Assembly: GCF_001648175.1 (NCBI RefSeq)
Contig: NZ_CP015243.1
Coordinates: forward strand, 4,030,001-4,094,000
Length of the DNA: 64,000 nucleotides
Source of the DNA: Halotalea alkalilenta
GTDB taxonomy: Bacteria; Pseudomonadota; Gammaproteobacteria; Pseudomonadales; Halomonadaceae
Direction of reading: 5' to 3'
Shown: positions 9,867 through 18,433 of the stretch, piece after piece
Layout of the letters: each line of letters begins with the position of its first letter
Position numbering within the stretch: the first letter of the stretch is position 1
Program-made: the position numbers and the translations under genes
The notes under the pieces: model-generated
Seen by the model: the letters and a program-made list of their open reading frames with translations, nothing else
Databases searched by the model: none
Told to the model about the DNA's origin: nothing

Positions 9867-10018
9867 CTGTCGCGTCGAACTGGCGCGTTGGCGTGTAGGA
9901 ACGCCGCTCGGGACGAACGCAGAGGAGTGAACCGTTCAACATCGATCAAAAACCGAGCAGTCGACCCGATACTCCGCGCGATGCCATTGGACATGCACCG
10001 GGCCGGAATTCGACAGGC

Positions 10019-10294
10019 TCACCGCCGACGCTCCAGCTCGTTCAAACTGCCGCGCTTGACCGGCGGGCACTCCCACCACTCAGGAATTTGCTGCATGCCG
10101 CCTGCACGCCAGAATGGCCGTCTCGCTTCGCGCAGCGCTTCACCATGGGTAATGCCGATATCACGCAGCTGCTCTCGGCTGAGCGCGGCGAGCTGAGCGC
10201 GGGTGGTCGAGCGCCGTAACCAGCGCCGCAGCAGCGCAATCAGTCGGACGCGCGGGGTCGAGGGTAGTTTCGTGGAGTGCAGGGGCGCATTCAT
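10019..10294 (-). CDS. DUF1127 small protein
   Basis: This 91-residue basic protein ends with a DUF1127 (YjiS-like) domain: LLRRWLRRSTTRAQLAALS, then LRDIGITHGEALREARRPFW. Short DUF1127 proteins in alphaproteobacteria have been tied to RNA turnover and phosphate or nitrogen stress, but no role is known for this one. The ATG at 10294 follows GGAGG by six bases; an upstream in-frame start at 10369 falls among the regulatory repeats and is rejected. It is divergent from the MocR gene, and the repeats between them suggest MocR control. Confidence 0.8.
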   Translation of the reverse strand: MNAPLHSTKLPSTPRVRLIALLRRWLRRSTTRAQLAALSREQLRDIGITHGEALREARRPFWRAGGMQQIPEWWECPPVKRGSLNELERRR

Positions 10295-10390
10295 GGCAGC
10301 CTCCGTGGACAGTGAGTCCGTGGACGGGAAGAGATGCGTCCAGCGTAGAGAGAAGGCTTCAATCAACACAGCGCCAAAAAAGTGCTTTTT

Positions 10391-10478
10391 TCACCATACA
10401 GATGCCCTCGCACGGCTTCTGTATGGTGAGTGAAAGCGGCATCTGTACCGTTACAAGCAGGGTTCGATGGATACAGAA
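10391..10478. promoter_or_regulatory. Operator cluster between DUF1127 gene and mocR
   Basis: A perfect 12-bp inverted repeat, TCACCATACAGA (10391-10402) and TCTGTATGGTGA (10418-10429), has a 15-bp spacer. Two more half-sites follow: TCTGTACCG at 10442-10450, and TTCTGTATCC on the minus strand at 10469-10478. MocR regulators are known to bind repeated half-sites in divergent promoters, so this is the likely autoregulatory site of the adjacent mocR gene. Confidence 0.65.
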
Positions 10479-10533
10479 TGGTATCGACGTCGCCTGCACC
10501 ATCGTCGCCCCCACACTCCGTCGAGATGCGCCA

Positions 10534-12006
10534 ATGAATCGCTACGAACGCCTTGCCTGTGAACTGCGCAGCCGTATCGAAGAAGGCTACTACCAGGCCG
10601 GGGAACGGCTGCCCTCGGTCCGCGACCTGGTAGAGGCCCACCGGGTCAGCATCTCCACCGTCCAGCACGCCTACCAGCTGCTCGAATCCGGCGGGCTGAT
10701 CGAGGCACGGCCGCGCTCCGGGCACTTCGTTCGCCCGCGCCGCGAACGCCCACCGCCGCCTTCGATCGGCCGCGCGATGCAGCGCCCGGTCGAAGTCTCG
10801 CAGTGGGATCAGGTGCGCGAAGGCACCTGCCTGCTGCCCAACTCGAAGACCTTCTACCTCGGTCGAGGCATGCCCGACATCGACGCCCCGACCCTGCGCC
10901 CGCTGCTGAGGGCATTGAGCCGCCACGCCCGGCGCCAGAGCCTGGTCACGCTCAACTACGACTCCCTGCAGGGACAACGCTCGCTACGCGAGCAGATCGC
11001 ACGGCTGGCGCTCGGCGCGGAGAGCCACCTGCACCCGGACGACCTGGTGATCACCACCGGCTGCCACGAAGCGATCTCGATCGCGATGCGCGCAGTAGGT
11101 GAACCCGGCGCGATCATCGCGGTCGACTCGCCGAGCTTCTATGGCTCGCTGCAGGCGATCCGCTCCTACGGCATGAAGGTAATGGAGATACCGACCGACC
11201 CTTCGCGCGGCATCAGCCTCGACGCCTTGGAACTGGCGCTCGAGCAGTGGCCGATCCGGGCGATACAGGTCACCCCGAGCTGCAACAACCCACTCGGCTA
11301 CGGCATGCCGCTGGAGCATAGGCGCGCGCTGTACGCCCTCGCCCAGCGCTTCGATGTGATGATCATCGAGGACGACGTCTACGGTGATCTCGAATATGCC
11401 TTTCCTCGCCAGCCGACGATCAAGTCGCTGGATACCGATGGCCGGGTGCTGCTGTGCGGTTCGTTTTCCAAGGCCCTGGCGCCGGGCCTGCGGATCGGCT
11501 GGATCGCCCCCGGACGACACTTCGAACGCGCAATGCACATGAAGTACGTTGGCACCGGCTCGACCGCGACCCACGCCCAGCTAGCGCTGGCCGATTTCAT
11601 CGAGGAAGGCCACTACGACCCTCATCTGCGGCGGATGCGCGCGCAGTACCTGCGCAACCGCGACGCGATGCTCGATGCGGTCGCTGCCCATTTCCCCGCC
11701 TCCACCTACGCCACCCGTCCGCAGGGGGGCTTTTTGCTCTGGCTCGAGTGCGCCCCCGAGCTCGACAGCATCGCGCTGAACCAGCGCCTCACCGAGCAGA
11801 AAGTGCGCATCGCGCCGGGCCCGATGTTCTCCGCGGTGGGCAAGCACCGCAACTGCCTCCGGATCAACTACGCCACCTTCGACCCCCAGGTGGAAGCAGC
11901 CGTCGCCCGGGTAGGCGCGGAGGTCGCGCGGATGCTCGAGGAGGCGGGCCAAGCCCCCTTGGCCCAGCTCGCCGAAGACGCAGGAGCCGCCGAAGCCGCA
12001 CGATGA
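10534..12006 (+). CDS. MocR-type GntR/aminotransferase-like regulator
   Basis: This 490-residue regulator joins an N-terminal GntR winged helix (about residues 1-70, with ERLPSVRDLVEAHRVSISTV) to a fold-type I aminotransferase domain. The PLP lysine lies in CGSFSKALAPGLRIGW. In the MocR family the aminotransferase part usually senses PLP or an amino compound and does not catalyse. The ATG at 10534 begins at the helix; longer in-frame starts would cover the operator repeats. It is divergent from the DUF1127 gene and convergent with fmdB. It is distinct from the PdxR-like protein at 37.9 kb. Its effector is unknown; the amide genes next door are possible targets but lack the repeat seen upstream of this gene. 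Confidence 0.88.
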   Translation: MNRYERLACELRSRIEEGYYQAGERLPSVRDLVEAHRVSISTVQHAYQLLESGGLIEARPRSGHFVRPRRERPPPPSIGRAMQRPVEVSQWDQVREGTCLLPNSKTFYLGRGMPDIDAPTLRPLLRALSRHARRQSLVTLNYDSLQGQRSLREQIARLALGAESHLHPDDLVITTGCHEAISIAMRAVGEPGAIIAVDSPSFYGSLQAIRSYGMKVMEIPTDPSRGISLDALELALEQWPIRAIQVTPSCNNPLGYGMPLEHRRALYALAQRFDVMIIEDDVYGDLEYAFPRQPTIKSLDTDGRVLLCGSFSKALAPGLRIGWIAPGRHFERAMHMKYVGTGSTATHAQLALADFIEEGHYDPHLRRMRAQYLRNRDAMLDAVAAHFPASTYATRPQGGFLLWLECAPELDSIALNQRLTEQKVRIAPGPMFSAVGKHRNCLRINYATFDPQVEAAVARVGAEVARMLEEAGQAPLAQLAEDAGAAEAAR

Positions 12007-12048
12007 GCGCAAGCCGCACGCGGCCCGGCGTCCGGTGGTCCAAAGGCG

Positions 12049-12381
12049 TCAGTGACTGATCATCCAAGGTCGGGCGGAGGGAAACAGCTTTTCGCCCCGC
12101 GCGGTATAGAACACCTTGGGCTTGTGCCTTGCGTGGTGACAGCACCCCTGTTCCCGCTCCGAGTGCTGGTTGCCGGAGCGCGGCTCATGCGCGGCCCGCT
12201 CGTTGCGCGCGACTGCCCGGCGCTTTTCCGGCGCCATCGCCAGCACGCTGGGGGCGACCAGGATCACTCGAGGCGACACCAGCCCACAGCCGGGGCAGGG
12301 ATGACTCTCGCCCGAGGCGCTCACCGGCACCAGCGCGTGGAACAGGCCGTGGTCCACGCACTTGTAGTCATATAGCGGCAT
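12049..12381 (-). CDS. fmdB: FmdB family zinc-ribbon protein
   Basis: This 110-residue protein starts with the FmdB zinc ribbon: MPLYDYKC, then CPGCG about 25 residues later, with a basic His/Cys-rich tail (QGCCHHARHK). FmdB follows formamidase in Methylophilus methylotrophus and is thought to regulate or assist amidase production; its mechanism is unclear. The ATG at 12381 is 10 bp past the fmdA stop, and its GAGGAGA ribosome site overlaps that stop, so the two are co-translated. The first ribbon half has one cysteine plus a histidine (CVDHG) in place of CxxC, a variant common in this subgroup. Confidence 0.85.
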   Translation of the reverse strand: MPLYDYKCVDHGLFHALVPVSASGESHPCPGCGLVSPRVILVAPSVLAMAPEKRRAVARNERAAHEPRSGNQHSEREQGCCHHARHKPKVFYTARGEKLFPSARPWMISH

Positions 12382-12391
12382 GGCGTTCTCC

Positions 12392-13621
12392 TCATTCGTC
12401 CTTGGCCAACGGCAGGTCCACGCCTGCCTGGACCATCGGCTCGGGACCATCGGCATTGGGTTTGACGTCGAATTCGAAGATGTCGGTGGGCAGCCACAGG
12501 GTGGCGCAGGCGTTGGGGATGTCCACGACCCCGCTGATGTGCCCCTGCACCGGCGCGCAGCCAAGCAGCGAATAGGCCTGCGCTCCGCTGTAGCCGAACT
12601 TCTTGAGGTACTCGATGGCGTTGAGCACCGCCTGGCGATAGGCCACGTGCACGTCCAGGTAGTGCTGCTTGCCCCCCTCGTCCACCGAGATGCCCTCGAA
12701 GATCAGATAGTCGTCGTACTTGGGCGTGATCGGGCTCGGCTTGAAGATCGGATTCTTGATCGCGTACTTGGCCATGCCATCCTTGATCAGGTTGACGCGC
12801 AGGTGGATCCAGCCGGCCATCTCGATGGCACCGCAGAAGGTGATCTCGCCATCGCCCTGGCTGAAGTGCAGATCGCCCACCGAGAGCCCCGCGCCCTTCA
12901 CGTAGACCGGGAAGTAGATCTTGGCCCCCCGCGACAGATCCTTGATATCGCAGTTGCCGCCGTGCTCGCGTGGCGGCACGGTGCGCGCGCCCTCGGCAGC
13001 GGCGCGCGCCTTGGCTTCACCGCTGAGCTTGCCCATGTGCGCGGTATCGGCGTAGGGCAAGGTGGCAAGCGCGGGCACCCGCTCGGGCTCGCTGTCGTAG
13101 AGCGCCTTCTCGCGCACGTTCCACTCCTCGAGCATCGCCTGGGAGGGCAGGCAACCGATCAGCCCCGGATGGATCATCCCGGCGAACTCGACCCCGGGAA
13201 TATGCCGGGACTTGGTGAACATGCCGTTGAACTCCCAGATCGACTTCTGCGCCTCGGGGAAGTGCTCGGTGAGAAAGCCGCCACCGTTTCGTTTGGAGAA
13301 GAAGCCGTTGAAGCCCCACTGGCTCTCCTCGAAGGTACCGATGTCGAGGATGTCCACCACCAGCAGGTCGCCGGGCTCTGCGCCCTCCACTCCCACCGGG
13401 CCGGAGAGGAAGTGCACCTGGGTGAGATCCACGTCGCGCACATCGGCGGCGCTGTCGTCGTCGTGGATCTGGCCGCCGGTCCAGTCGTGGCACTCGACGA
13501 TGAAATCGTCGCCGGGCTTGACCATCGCCGCCATCGGAATGTCCGGGTGCCAGCGGTTGTGGACCTGCTCGTTTTCGTAGGGCGAGCTGCTCAGATCGAT
13601 CTTGATGATGGTATCGGCCAT
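12392..13621 (-). CDS. fmdA: Formamidase
   Basis: This 409-residue enzyme of the acetamidase/formamidase family hydrolyses formamide, and perhaps other short amides, to ammonia and the acid. It matches the roughly 407-residue Methylophilus FmdA in length. Family landmarks include the HDWTGGQIHDDDSAADVRDVD segment split across the metal site region, HFLSGPVGVEGAEPGDLL, and the C-terminal SLLGCAPVQGHISGVVDIPN. The ATG at 13621 (MADTIIKIDL) follows AAGGA; the open frame runs on upstream to 13915 but that stretch has no family similarity. It is separated from amiE by a toxin-antitoxin cassette on the other strand and carries its own copy of the shared operator upstream. Confidence 0.95.
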   Translation of the reverse strand: MADTIIKIDLSSSPYENEQVHNRWHPDIPMAAMVKPGDDFIVECHDWTGGQIHDDDSAADVRDVDLTQVHFLSGPVGVEGAEPGDLLVVDILDIGTFEESQWGFNGFFSKRNGGGFLTEHFPEAQKSIWEFNGMFTKSRHIPGVEFAGMIHPGLIGCLPSQAMLEEWNVREKALYDSEPERVPALATLPYADTAHMGKLSGEAKARAAAEGARTVPPREHGGNCDIKDLSRGAKIYFPVYVKGAGLSVGDLHFSQGDGEITFCGAIEMAGWIHLRVNLIKDGMAKYAIKNPIFKPSPITPKYDDYLIFEGISVDEGGKQHYLDVHVAYRQAVLNAIEYLKKFGYSGAQAYSLLGCAPVQGHISGVVDIPNACATLWLPTDIFEFDVKPNADGPEPMVQAGVDLPLAKDE

Positions 13622-13759
13622 GGTCTGGGTTCCTTGGGCTGCGTTGATCCGATGGAAAGCGGCGTGGTCGAGCCACCGGCACGACGGCAGCGCCTTCCCG
13701 CCCATCCCACTATCGACAAACGCAGACGACGCCACTATTGGTGAAAGCACCACCGAGAC

Positions 13760-13775
13760 TACGTCATTCGACGTA
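13760..13775. promoter_or_regulatory. Operator shared by fmdA and urtA (fmdA copy)
   Basis: TACGTC-ATTC-GACGTA is a perfect 6-bp inverted repeat with a 4-bp spacer, 139 bp upstream of fmdA. The wider string ACTACGTCATTYGACGYAT recurs 108 bp upstream of urtA in the same orientation. Sixteen of 19 positions or more are shared in otherwise unrelated intergenic DNA. The best candidate to bind it is the LuxR-type response regulator at 24.5 kb. Confidence 0.7.
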
Positions 13776-13888
13776 TTGCCCGGCATCGGTGGAACGCCCT
13801 CCAAGGTATGCATCACGGCTCGATTCATCCGGCATCCCCGTACATGCGATACACTGGCCAAAAGTGCATTCCGTCGGGAGCCATTCAC

Positions 13889-14179
13889 ATGCTGCTGGAT
13901 GAACTGCATCGACAACGAGATACCATCGAAGCGCTCGCACGCCGCTATGGTGCACGTCGGATTCGGGTGTTCGGCTCGGTGGCCCGGGGGGAAGAAGGTC
14001 CCGATAGCGATGTGGACTTTCTGGTCGAGTTCGAGCCTGGTTACGACCTGTTCACTCAGCGGCTACCCTTGGCCGAACGCCTGGAAGAGATCACCGGGCA
14101 TCGGGTCGATTTGATTCCCGAGCATGAGTTGAATCGGCACCTGCGCAGCCGGGTCCTGTCGGAGGCCAGAGAGATATGA
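13889..14179 (+). CDS. mntA: MntA-type nucleotidyltransferase antitoxin
   Basis: This 96-residue minimal nucleotidyltransferase carries the GSx10DxD signature (GSVARGEEGPDSDVDFLVEF). MntA antitoxins AMPylate a tyrosine in the HepT toxin active site and so silence it. The ATG at 13889 follows GGGAG and gives the usual N-terminus. Its stop overlaps the hepT start as ATGA. The pair is inserted antisense between fmdA and amiE, genes that normally sit together. Family assignment is firm; activity in this host is inferred. Confidence 0.85.
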   Translation: MLLDELHRQRDTIEALARRYGARRIRVFGSVARGEEGPDSDVDFLVEFEPGYDLFTQRLPLAERLEEITGHRVDLIPEHELNRHLRSRVLSEAREI

Positions 14180-14523
14180 GCCAAGGCAGGACCAAGGACT
14201 GGTCGCTTTATGCCCGACATATTCTGGACACCATTGGCAAACTGGAGCGAATACGCGCACGTGGCGATATTCGGCGGGACGAAGTGCTATTCGACGCCGC
14301 CTTGCGCAATCTCCAGACATCGTCCGAGGCGACACAGCGGCTTCCCGACGATATCAAAACGCAATACCCCGACATTCCCTGGCGGCAAATCAGCGGCTTT
14401 CGCAACATTCTGGTTCACAATTATCTAGGGGACATCGACCCCCAGACCGTTCAGTCGGTCATCGAGGATCATTTTTCCGCCGCTGGAAGTGGCCATCTCC
14501 AACATGCTCGGAGACAGCGGTGA
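14176..14523 (+). CDS. hepT: HepT-type HEPN ribonuclease toxin
   Basis: This 115-residue HEPN/DUF86 protein keeps the active-site motif RxxxxHxY (RNILVHNY), which holds both the RNase residues and the tyrosine that MntA modifies. HepT toxins cleave tRNA or mRNA when not AMPylated. Start and stop of the antitoxin overlap by four bases, ensuring antitoxin-first translation. The C-terminal 15 residues (GHLQHARRQR region) look untypical and may reflect insertion into older sequence. It is convergent with the amiE gene. Confidence 0.85.
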   Translation: MSQGRTKDWSLYARHILDTIGKLERIRARGDIRRDEVLFDAALRNLQTSSEATQRLPDDIKTQYPDIPWRQISGFRNILVHNYLGDIDPQTVQSVIEDHFSAAGSGHLQHARRQR

Positions 14524-14675
14524 GCCGGACGTGCGCTGACCATGCCAGGATCAATCGTCTGGCGGACCCTGAGGCTGCACGGGCTAGAACAGGAAGCGCG
14601 AGAGCCGTTCAGCGAGCAGCGTTCGCCGGCGGGTTGCCGGCGCTGCTCCGCCAGCCGGTCATTGATGAATGGCAT
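14469..14675 (-). CDS. Small ORF following amiE, possibly truncated
   Basis: An ATG at 14675 lies 20 bp after the amiE stop behind a good AGGAG (14683-14687), and begins MPFINDRLAEQRRQPAGER. That start looks like a real small gene of the amide operon. After about 30 codons the translation becomes Cys/Arg-rich and low in information, and it runs antisense into the end of hepT. The gene may have lost its 3' part when the toxin-antitoxin cassette arrived. No family is recognised, and it may not be expressed. Confidence 0.25.
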   Translation of the reverse strand: MPFINDRLAEQRRQPAGERCSLNGSRASCSSPCSLRVRQTIDPGMVSARPAHRCLRACWRWPLPAAEK

Positions 14676-14695
14676 GGCCCGCTCCTTGTCTGGTT

Positions 14696-15742
14696 TCAGC
14701 CGCCGGCGGTCCGCTCCTTGCCCTCGACCGGCAGCTCGCCCACCGGACACTGCGCCACGCCGATGGTGCTGCGGGTGATCGCTTCGACGTTCTCCTGGGC
14801 CGTCTGCGCATCCATTACCCAGGTGCGGTAGAACTCGAAGGGGCAGTCAGCGATGCCCTTGTCGCCGTCGCCGGAGGCGTGCACCCCGGTGTAGCCGCGA
14901 TGCAGCAGCTTGAACAGGTGGTTCTGGGACTGGTCATTGGCGCGGGCGTCACGGATCTGGCTGATGGAGAGCTGAGCGTACTGGATGCCCATCTCCTCCT
15001 CGCCGCATTCGCCCAGGGTACGGCCATCGAAGCCGATGATCGCCGAGTGGCCGAAGTAGGAGTAGACGCCGTCGAAGCCGGCGGCATTGGCCACCGCCAC
15101 GTAGCAGTTGTTGGCCCAGGCCATGGTCTTGGCCATCAGCACCTGCTGCTCCTTGGACGGATACATGTAGCCCTGGCAGCGCACGATCAGTTCGGCCCCT
15201 TTCATCGCACAGTCGCGCCAAATCTCCGGGTAGTTGCCATCGTCGCAAATGATCAGGCTGATCTTCATGCCCTTCGGCCCGTCGCTGACGTACGTGGTAT
15301 CGCCGGGATACCAGCCCTCGATGGGGCACCAGGGAATGCACTTGCGATACTTCTGCCGTACCTGCCCGTGGTTGTCGATCAGCACCAGCGTGTTGTAGGG
15401 CGCCTTGCGCGGGTGCTCCTCGTGACGCTCGCCGGTGAGCGAGAACACGCCCCAGGTATTCGCCTCCCGGCAGGCGGCGGCGAAGATGGCGGTCTCATCG
15501 CCCGGCACGGTGGCGGCGGTGGCCATCATCTCGTCTTGGTCGTACATGATGCCCATGGTGCTGTATTCCGGGAACACCACCAGATCCATACCCGGCAGGC
15601 CAATCTTCATGCCTTTGATCATCTCGGCGATGTCGCGGGCATTGGCCATCACTTCGTCGCGGGTATGCAGGCGCGGCATCTTGTAGTTGACCACCGCAAC
15701 GCCCACGGTGTCGTCGCTGCTGGAAATATCTCCATGACGCAT
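14696..15742 (-). CDS. amiE: Aliphatic amidase
   Basis: This 348-residue nitrilase-superfamily enzyme hydrolyses short aliphatic amides such as acetamide and propionamide to ammonia and the acid. It aligns without gaps to Pseudomonas aeruginosa AmiE (346 residues) over most of its length, so the catalytic triad falls at Glu59 (FPEYST), Lys134 (YRKCIPW) and Cys166 (ICDDGNYPE). The N-terminus MRHGDISSS is the family start. It is last or next to last in the urtABCDE-amiE transcript, 62 bp after urtE, linking uptake and hydrolysis. The specificity is inferred from family. Confidence 0.96.
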   Translation of the reverse strand: MRHGDISSSDDTVGVAVVNYKMPRLHTRDEVMANARDIAEMIKGMKIGLPGMDLVVFPEYSTMGIMYDQDEMMATAATVPGDETAIFAAACREANTWGVFSLTGERHEEHPRKAPYNTLVLIDNHGQVRQKYRKCIPWCPIEGWYPGDTTYVSDGPKGMKISLIICDDGNYPEIWRDCAMKGAELIVRCQGYMYPSKEQQVLMAKTMAWANNCYVAVANAAGFDGVYSYFGHSAIIGFDGRTLGECGEEEMGIQYAQLSISQIRDARANDQSQNHLFKLLHRGYTGVHASGDGDKGIADCPFEFYRTWVMDAQTAQENVEAITRSTIGVAQCPVGELPVEGKERTAGG

Positions 15743-15803
15743 CAGCTGTTCCTCTTTGTTTTTGGTCTGCTTTGGGTTGTAAAAACCGCCTCGAACGCAA
15801 TGG

Positions 15804-16493
15804 TCAAACCGACAAGTAGCTGGCGATCTTCTCCTGGTTGGCGCTCTTGCCCTCCTCCTCGTGGATGATCTTGCCCTTCTCGATCACCGCCAGGCGGTCG
15901 GCGATCGCCATGGTGAAACTGAGCACCTGCTCCGATACCACGATGGAGATCTTCTTCAGCCGGCGTATCTCGTTGAGGGTGTGGGCGATGTCTTTGATGA
16001 TGGAGGGCTGGATGCCCTCGGTCGGCTCGTCCAGCAGCAGCACTTTGGGCTCAGAGACCAGCGCCCTGGCAATGGCCAGCTGCTGCTGCTGTCCTCCGGA
16101 GAGATTGCCCCCCTTGCGGCCTCGCATGTCGCGCAGCACCGGAAAGAGCTCGAAGATCTCATCCGGCACCTTCCTGGACTTGATCGTCTCCAGTCCCGAC
16201 TCGATGTTCTCCATCACGGTCAAACTGGGGAAGATCATTCGCCCCTGCGGGACATAGGCCAGGCCCGCCGCCACCCGCTCATGGCTGGGCAGCTTGCTCA
16301 GCTCACGGCCGTCGAGCACGATGCTGCCCGAACTGGCCGGGAGGATGCCGATCAGCGACTTGAACAGCGTGGTCTTGCCCATGCCGTTGCGGCCCATGAT
16401 CGCCAGGGTTTCATCCTCGGCGGTGGAGAAGTCGATGCCATGAATGACCTCGCTCTGGCCGTAGCTCACTCGTAGATCCTTCACTTCCAGCAT
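15804..16493 (-). CDS. urtE: Urea/short-chain amide ABC transporter ATP-binding protein
   Basis: This 229-residue ATPase powers a branched-chain-amino-acid-type importer. Walker A is GRNGMGKTT, the signature is [15 protein letters not shown] and Walker B is [12 protein letters not shown]. The last is typical of UrtE, with [12 protein letters not shown]. It pairs with UrtD. No urease gene is in the window and amidases flank it, so short amides are at least as likely a substrate as urea, as for Methylophilus FmdF. The start at 16493 lies 13 bp after the urtD stop. Confidence 0.9.
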   Translation of the reverse strand: MLEVKDLRVSYGQSEVIHGIDFSTAEDETLAIMGRNGMGKTTLFKSLIGILPASSGSIVLDGRELSKLPSHERVAAGLAYVPQGRMIFPSLTVMENIESGLETIKSRKVPDEIFELFPVLRDMRGRKGGNLSGGQQQQLAIARALVSEPKVLLLDEPTEGIQPSIIKDIAHTLNEIRRLKKISIVVSEQVLSFTMAIADRLAVIEKGKIIHEEEGKSANQEKIASYLSV

Positions 16494-16505
16494 CGCGGTA
16501 CCCTC

Positions 16506-17252
16506 TCAATGACCCAGATAGACGTCGATGACGCGCCGGTCCTGCTGCAGCGCCTCCATCGACCCCTCGGCGAGGATTTTCCCCTGGTGCAGCACGGTCA
16601 CCTTGCCGCCCAGAGATTTCACGAACGCCATGTCATGCTCGATCACCACCACCGAGCGGCCCTTGGCGATGGTCTTGAGCAGCTCCGCCGTCTCCAAGCG
16701 CTCGCTCAGACTCATCCCGGCCACCGGCTCGTCGAGCAGCAAGAGCTCTGGGTCCTGGATCAGCAGCATGCCGATCTCGAGCCACTGCTTCTGGCCATGG
16801 CTCAGCAGTCCAGCCTCCTGCTCCAGCTTGTCGTCGAGCTGGATCTCCCGCGCCACCTGGCGAATTCGCTCAACGACCTCCTCGTCGCACTTGAAGGCCA
16901 AGGCACCGAATACGCCACGCCCCCGTGGGTAGGAGGCTTCGAGGTTGTCGAACACCGTCAGCCCTTCGTAGATGGAGGGGTTCTGGAACTTGCGACCCAC
17001 GCCCTCCCAGACGATGCGGTGCTCGCTCATGCGAGTGAGTTCCTTGCCCTTGAACTTGATCGACCCCTCGGTAGCCCGGGTCTTGCCGCAGATCAGGTCC
17101 AAAAGCGTGGTCTTGCCCGCGCCGTTGGGGCCGATCACCACTCGCAGCTCATTTTTGTCCATATAGAAGGACAGGCCCGCGATCGCCTTGAAGCCGTCGA
17201 AGGAGACGGTGAGATCCTCGATGGCAAGCAGAAAATCGGTGTTCGAGCTCAT
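16506..17252 (-). CDS. urtD: Urea/short-chain amide ABC transporter ATP-binding protein
   Basis: This 248-residue second ATPase of the Urt/Fmd importer has Walker A GPNGAGKTT, the unusual signature LSHGQKQWLEIGM of the UrtD/LivG branch and Walker B LLLLDEPVAGMS. The ATG at 17252 follows GGAGGGA and overlaps the urtC stop by four bases. The reading frame stays open far upstream through antisense-like sequence inside urtC, but only the part from 17252 is homologous to the family. Confidence 0.9.
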   Translation of the reverse strand: MSSNTDFLLAIEDLTVSFDGFKAIAGLSFYMDKNELRVVIGPNGAGKTTLLDLICGKTRATEGSIKFKGKELTRMSEHRIVWEGVGRKFQNPSIYEGLTVFDNLEASYPRGRGVFGALAFKCDEEVVERIRQVAREIQLDDKLEQEAGLLSHGQKQWLEIGMLLIQDPELLLLDEPVAGMSLSERLETAELLKTIAKGRSVVVIEHDMAFVKSLGGKVTVLHQGKILAEGSMEALQQDRRVIDVYLGH

Positions 17253-18418
17253 CGCCGTCCCTCCGTGGCGCTGTCCTGCGGCAGAGAGGACGAGGGCGGC
17301 GCGGCAGTGGGCGGCGGTGGCGCGCGGCGCGAACCCTTGAGCCGTGAGAGTGCCCGCTTGCCGTGGCGCTGGTAGACGCTGGCAAGCCCATAGGGCAGCA
17401 CCAGCACCACCAGGATGAACACCGTGCCGATCATCACTTGCCACAGCTGGGGATAGGCTTCGGCGAACAGGGTCTTGGCGTAGCTGACCAGCAGCGCGCC
17501 GTAGACCCCGCCGAGCAGCGACAGGCGACCACCCACGGCGGCGAAGATGACGAACTCGATAGAGGGCACGATGCCGACGAAGGAGGGCGACATGAAGCCG
17601 ACCTGGAGGGTGAACATCGCCCCCCCGATCCCCGACATGAACGCCGCCAGGCAGAAAATGAAGATCTTGAAATCGGCCACGTCGTAGCCGGAGAAACGCA
17701 CCCGGTCCTCGCGGTCGCGCAGCGCGGTGAGAATGCGCCCGTACTTGCCGTTGAGCACCCAGCGCCCAAGCAGCACGCAGCCGATCAGAAGCACTGCGTT
17801 GAGGTAATAGAACAGGTACTGGGCGGATTCGTCGCGAATGTCCCACCCCTTGAGCGTACGCAGGTCGGTGATGCCGTTGATGCCGCCGGTATAGCCCTGC
17901 TGGCCGACGATCAGGATGGTCAGCACCACCGCCAGCGCCTGGGTGATGATGGCGAAGTAGACGCCGCTGACCCGGCGCTTGAACATCGCATAGCCGATCA
18001 CGAAGGCGAATGCGGCCGGCAGTACCAGCACCGCGACCAGGGTGAAGGCCAGGCTTTGGAACGGCACCCAGAACCACGGCAGCTCGGTGATCCGGTTCCA
18101 GTCCATGAAGTCGGGAATCCCCGGCGTGGTCTGGATGCGGGTGCTCTCGGGATCGGAGGCCTCGAGCTTGAGGAACATCGCCATGGCGTAGCCACCGACG
18201 CCGAAGAAGATCCCCTGGCCGAGGCTCAGGATGCCGCCGTAGCCCCAGCACAGCACCAGCCCGACGGCGACGAAGGCATAGGTCAGGTAGCGCCCGGCCA
18301 GGTTCAGCCGGTAGAGATCCAGCAGTGCCGGCATCGCGACCAGCAGCACCGCCGCCAGGATCAGGATGCCGACAGGGCCGCCGTGGCGGCCGCGGAGAAA
18401 ACCTGGAAGCTTGATCAT
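17249..18418 (-). CDS. urtC: Urea/short-chain amide ABC transporter permease
   Basis: This 389-residue permease of the LivM/UrtC family has about ten hydrophobic segments. Family landmarks include CWGYGGILSLGQGIFFGVGGYAM, shown here in parts, and YGRILTALRDREDRVRFSGYD, the loop that touches the ATPases. The last 35 residues are proline- and serine-rich and poorly conserved. It overlaps urtD by four bases and follows urtB by 15 bp. Confidence 0.9.
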   Translation of the reverse strand: MIKLPGFLRGRHGGPVGILILAAVLLVAMPALLDLYRLNLAGRYLTYAFVAVGLVLCWGYGGILSLGQGIFFGVGGYAMAMFLKLEASDPESTRIQTTPGIPDFMDWNRITELPWFWVPFQSLAFTLVAVLVLPAAFAFVIGYAMFKRRVSGVYFAIITQALAVVLTILIVGQQGYTGGINGITDLRTLKGWDIRDESAQYLFYYLNAVLLIGCVLLGRWVLNGKYGRILTALRDREDRVRFSGYDVADFKIFIFCLAAFMSGIGGAMFTLQVGFMSPSFVGIVPSIEFVIFAAVGGRLSLLGGVYGALLVSYAKTLFAEAYPQLWQVMIGTVFILVVLVLPYGLASVYQRHGKRALSRLKGSRRAPPPPTAAPPSSSLPQDSATEGRR

Positions 18419-18433
18419 CGTATGCGTGCTCCT

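Noticed and set aside
13622..13759. Sigma-54 promoter upstream of fmdA
   Set aside because: A TGGC...TGCG string is present but the GG/GC spacing is wrong.
13622..13915. N-terminal extension of fmdA to 507 codons
   Set aside because: The family starts at MADTIIKIDL, behind AAGGA; the extension would cover the operator.
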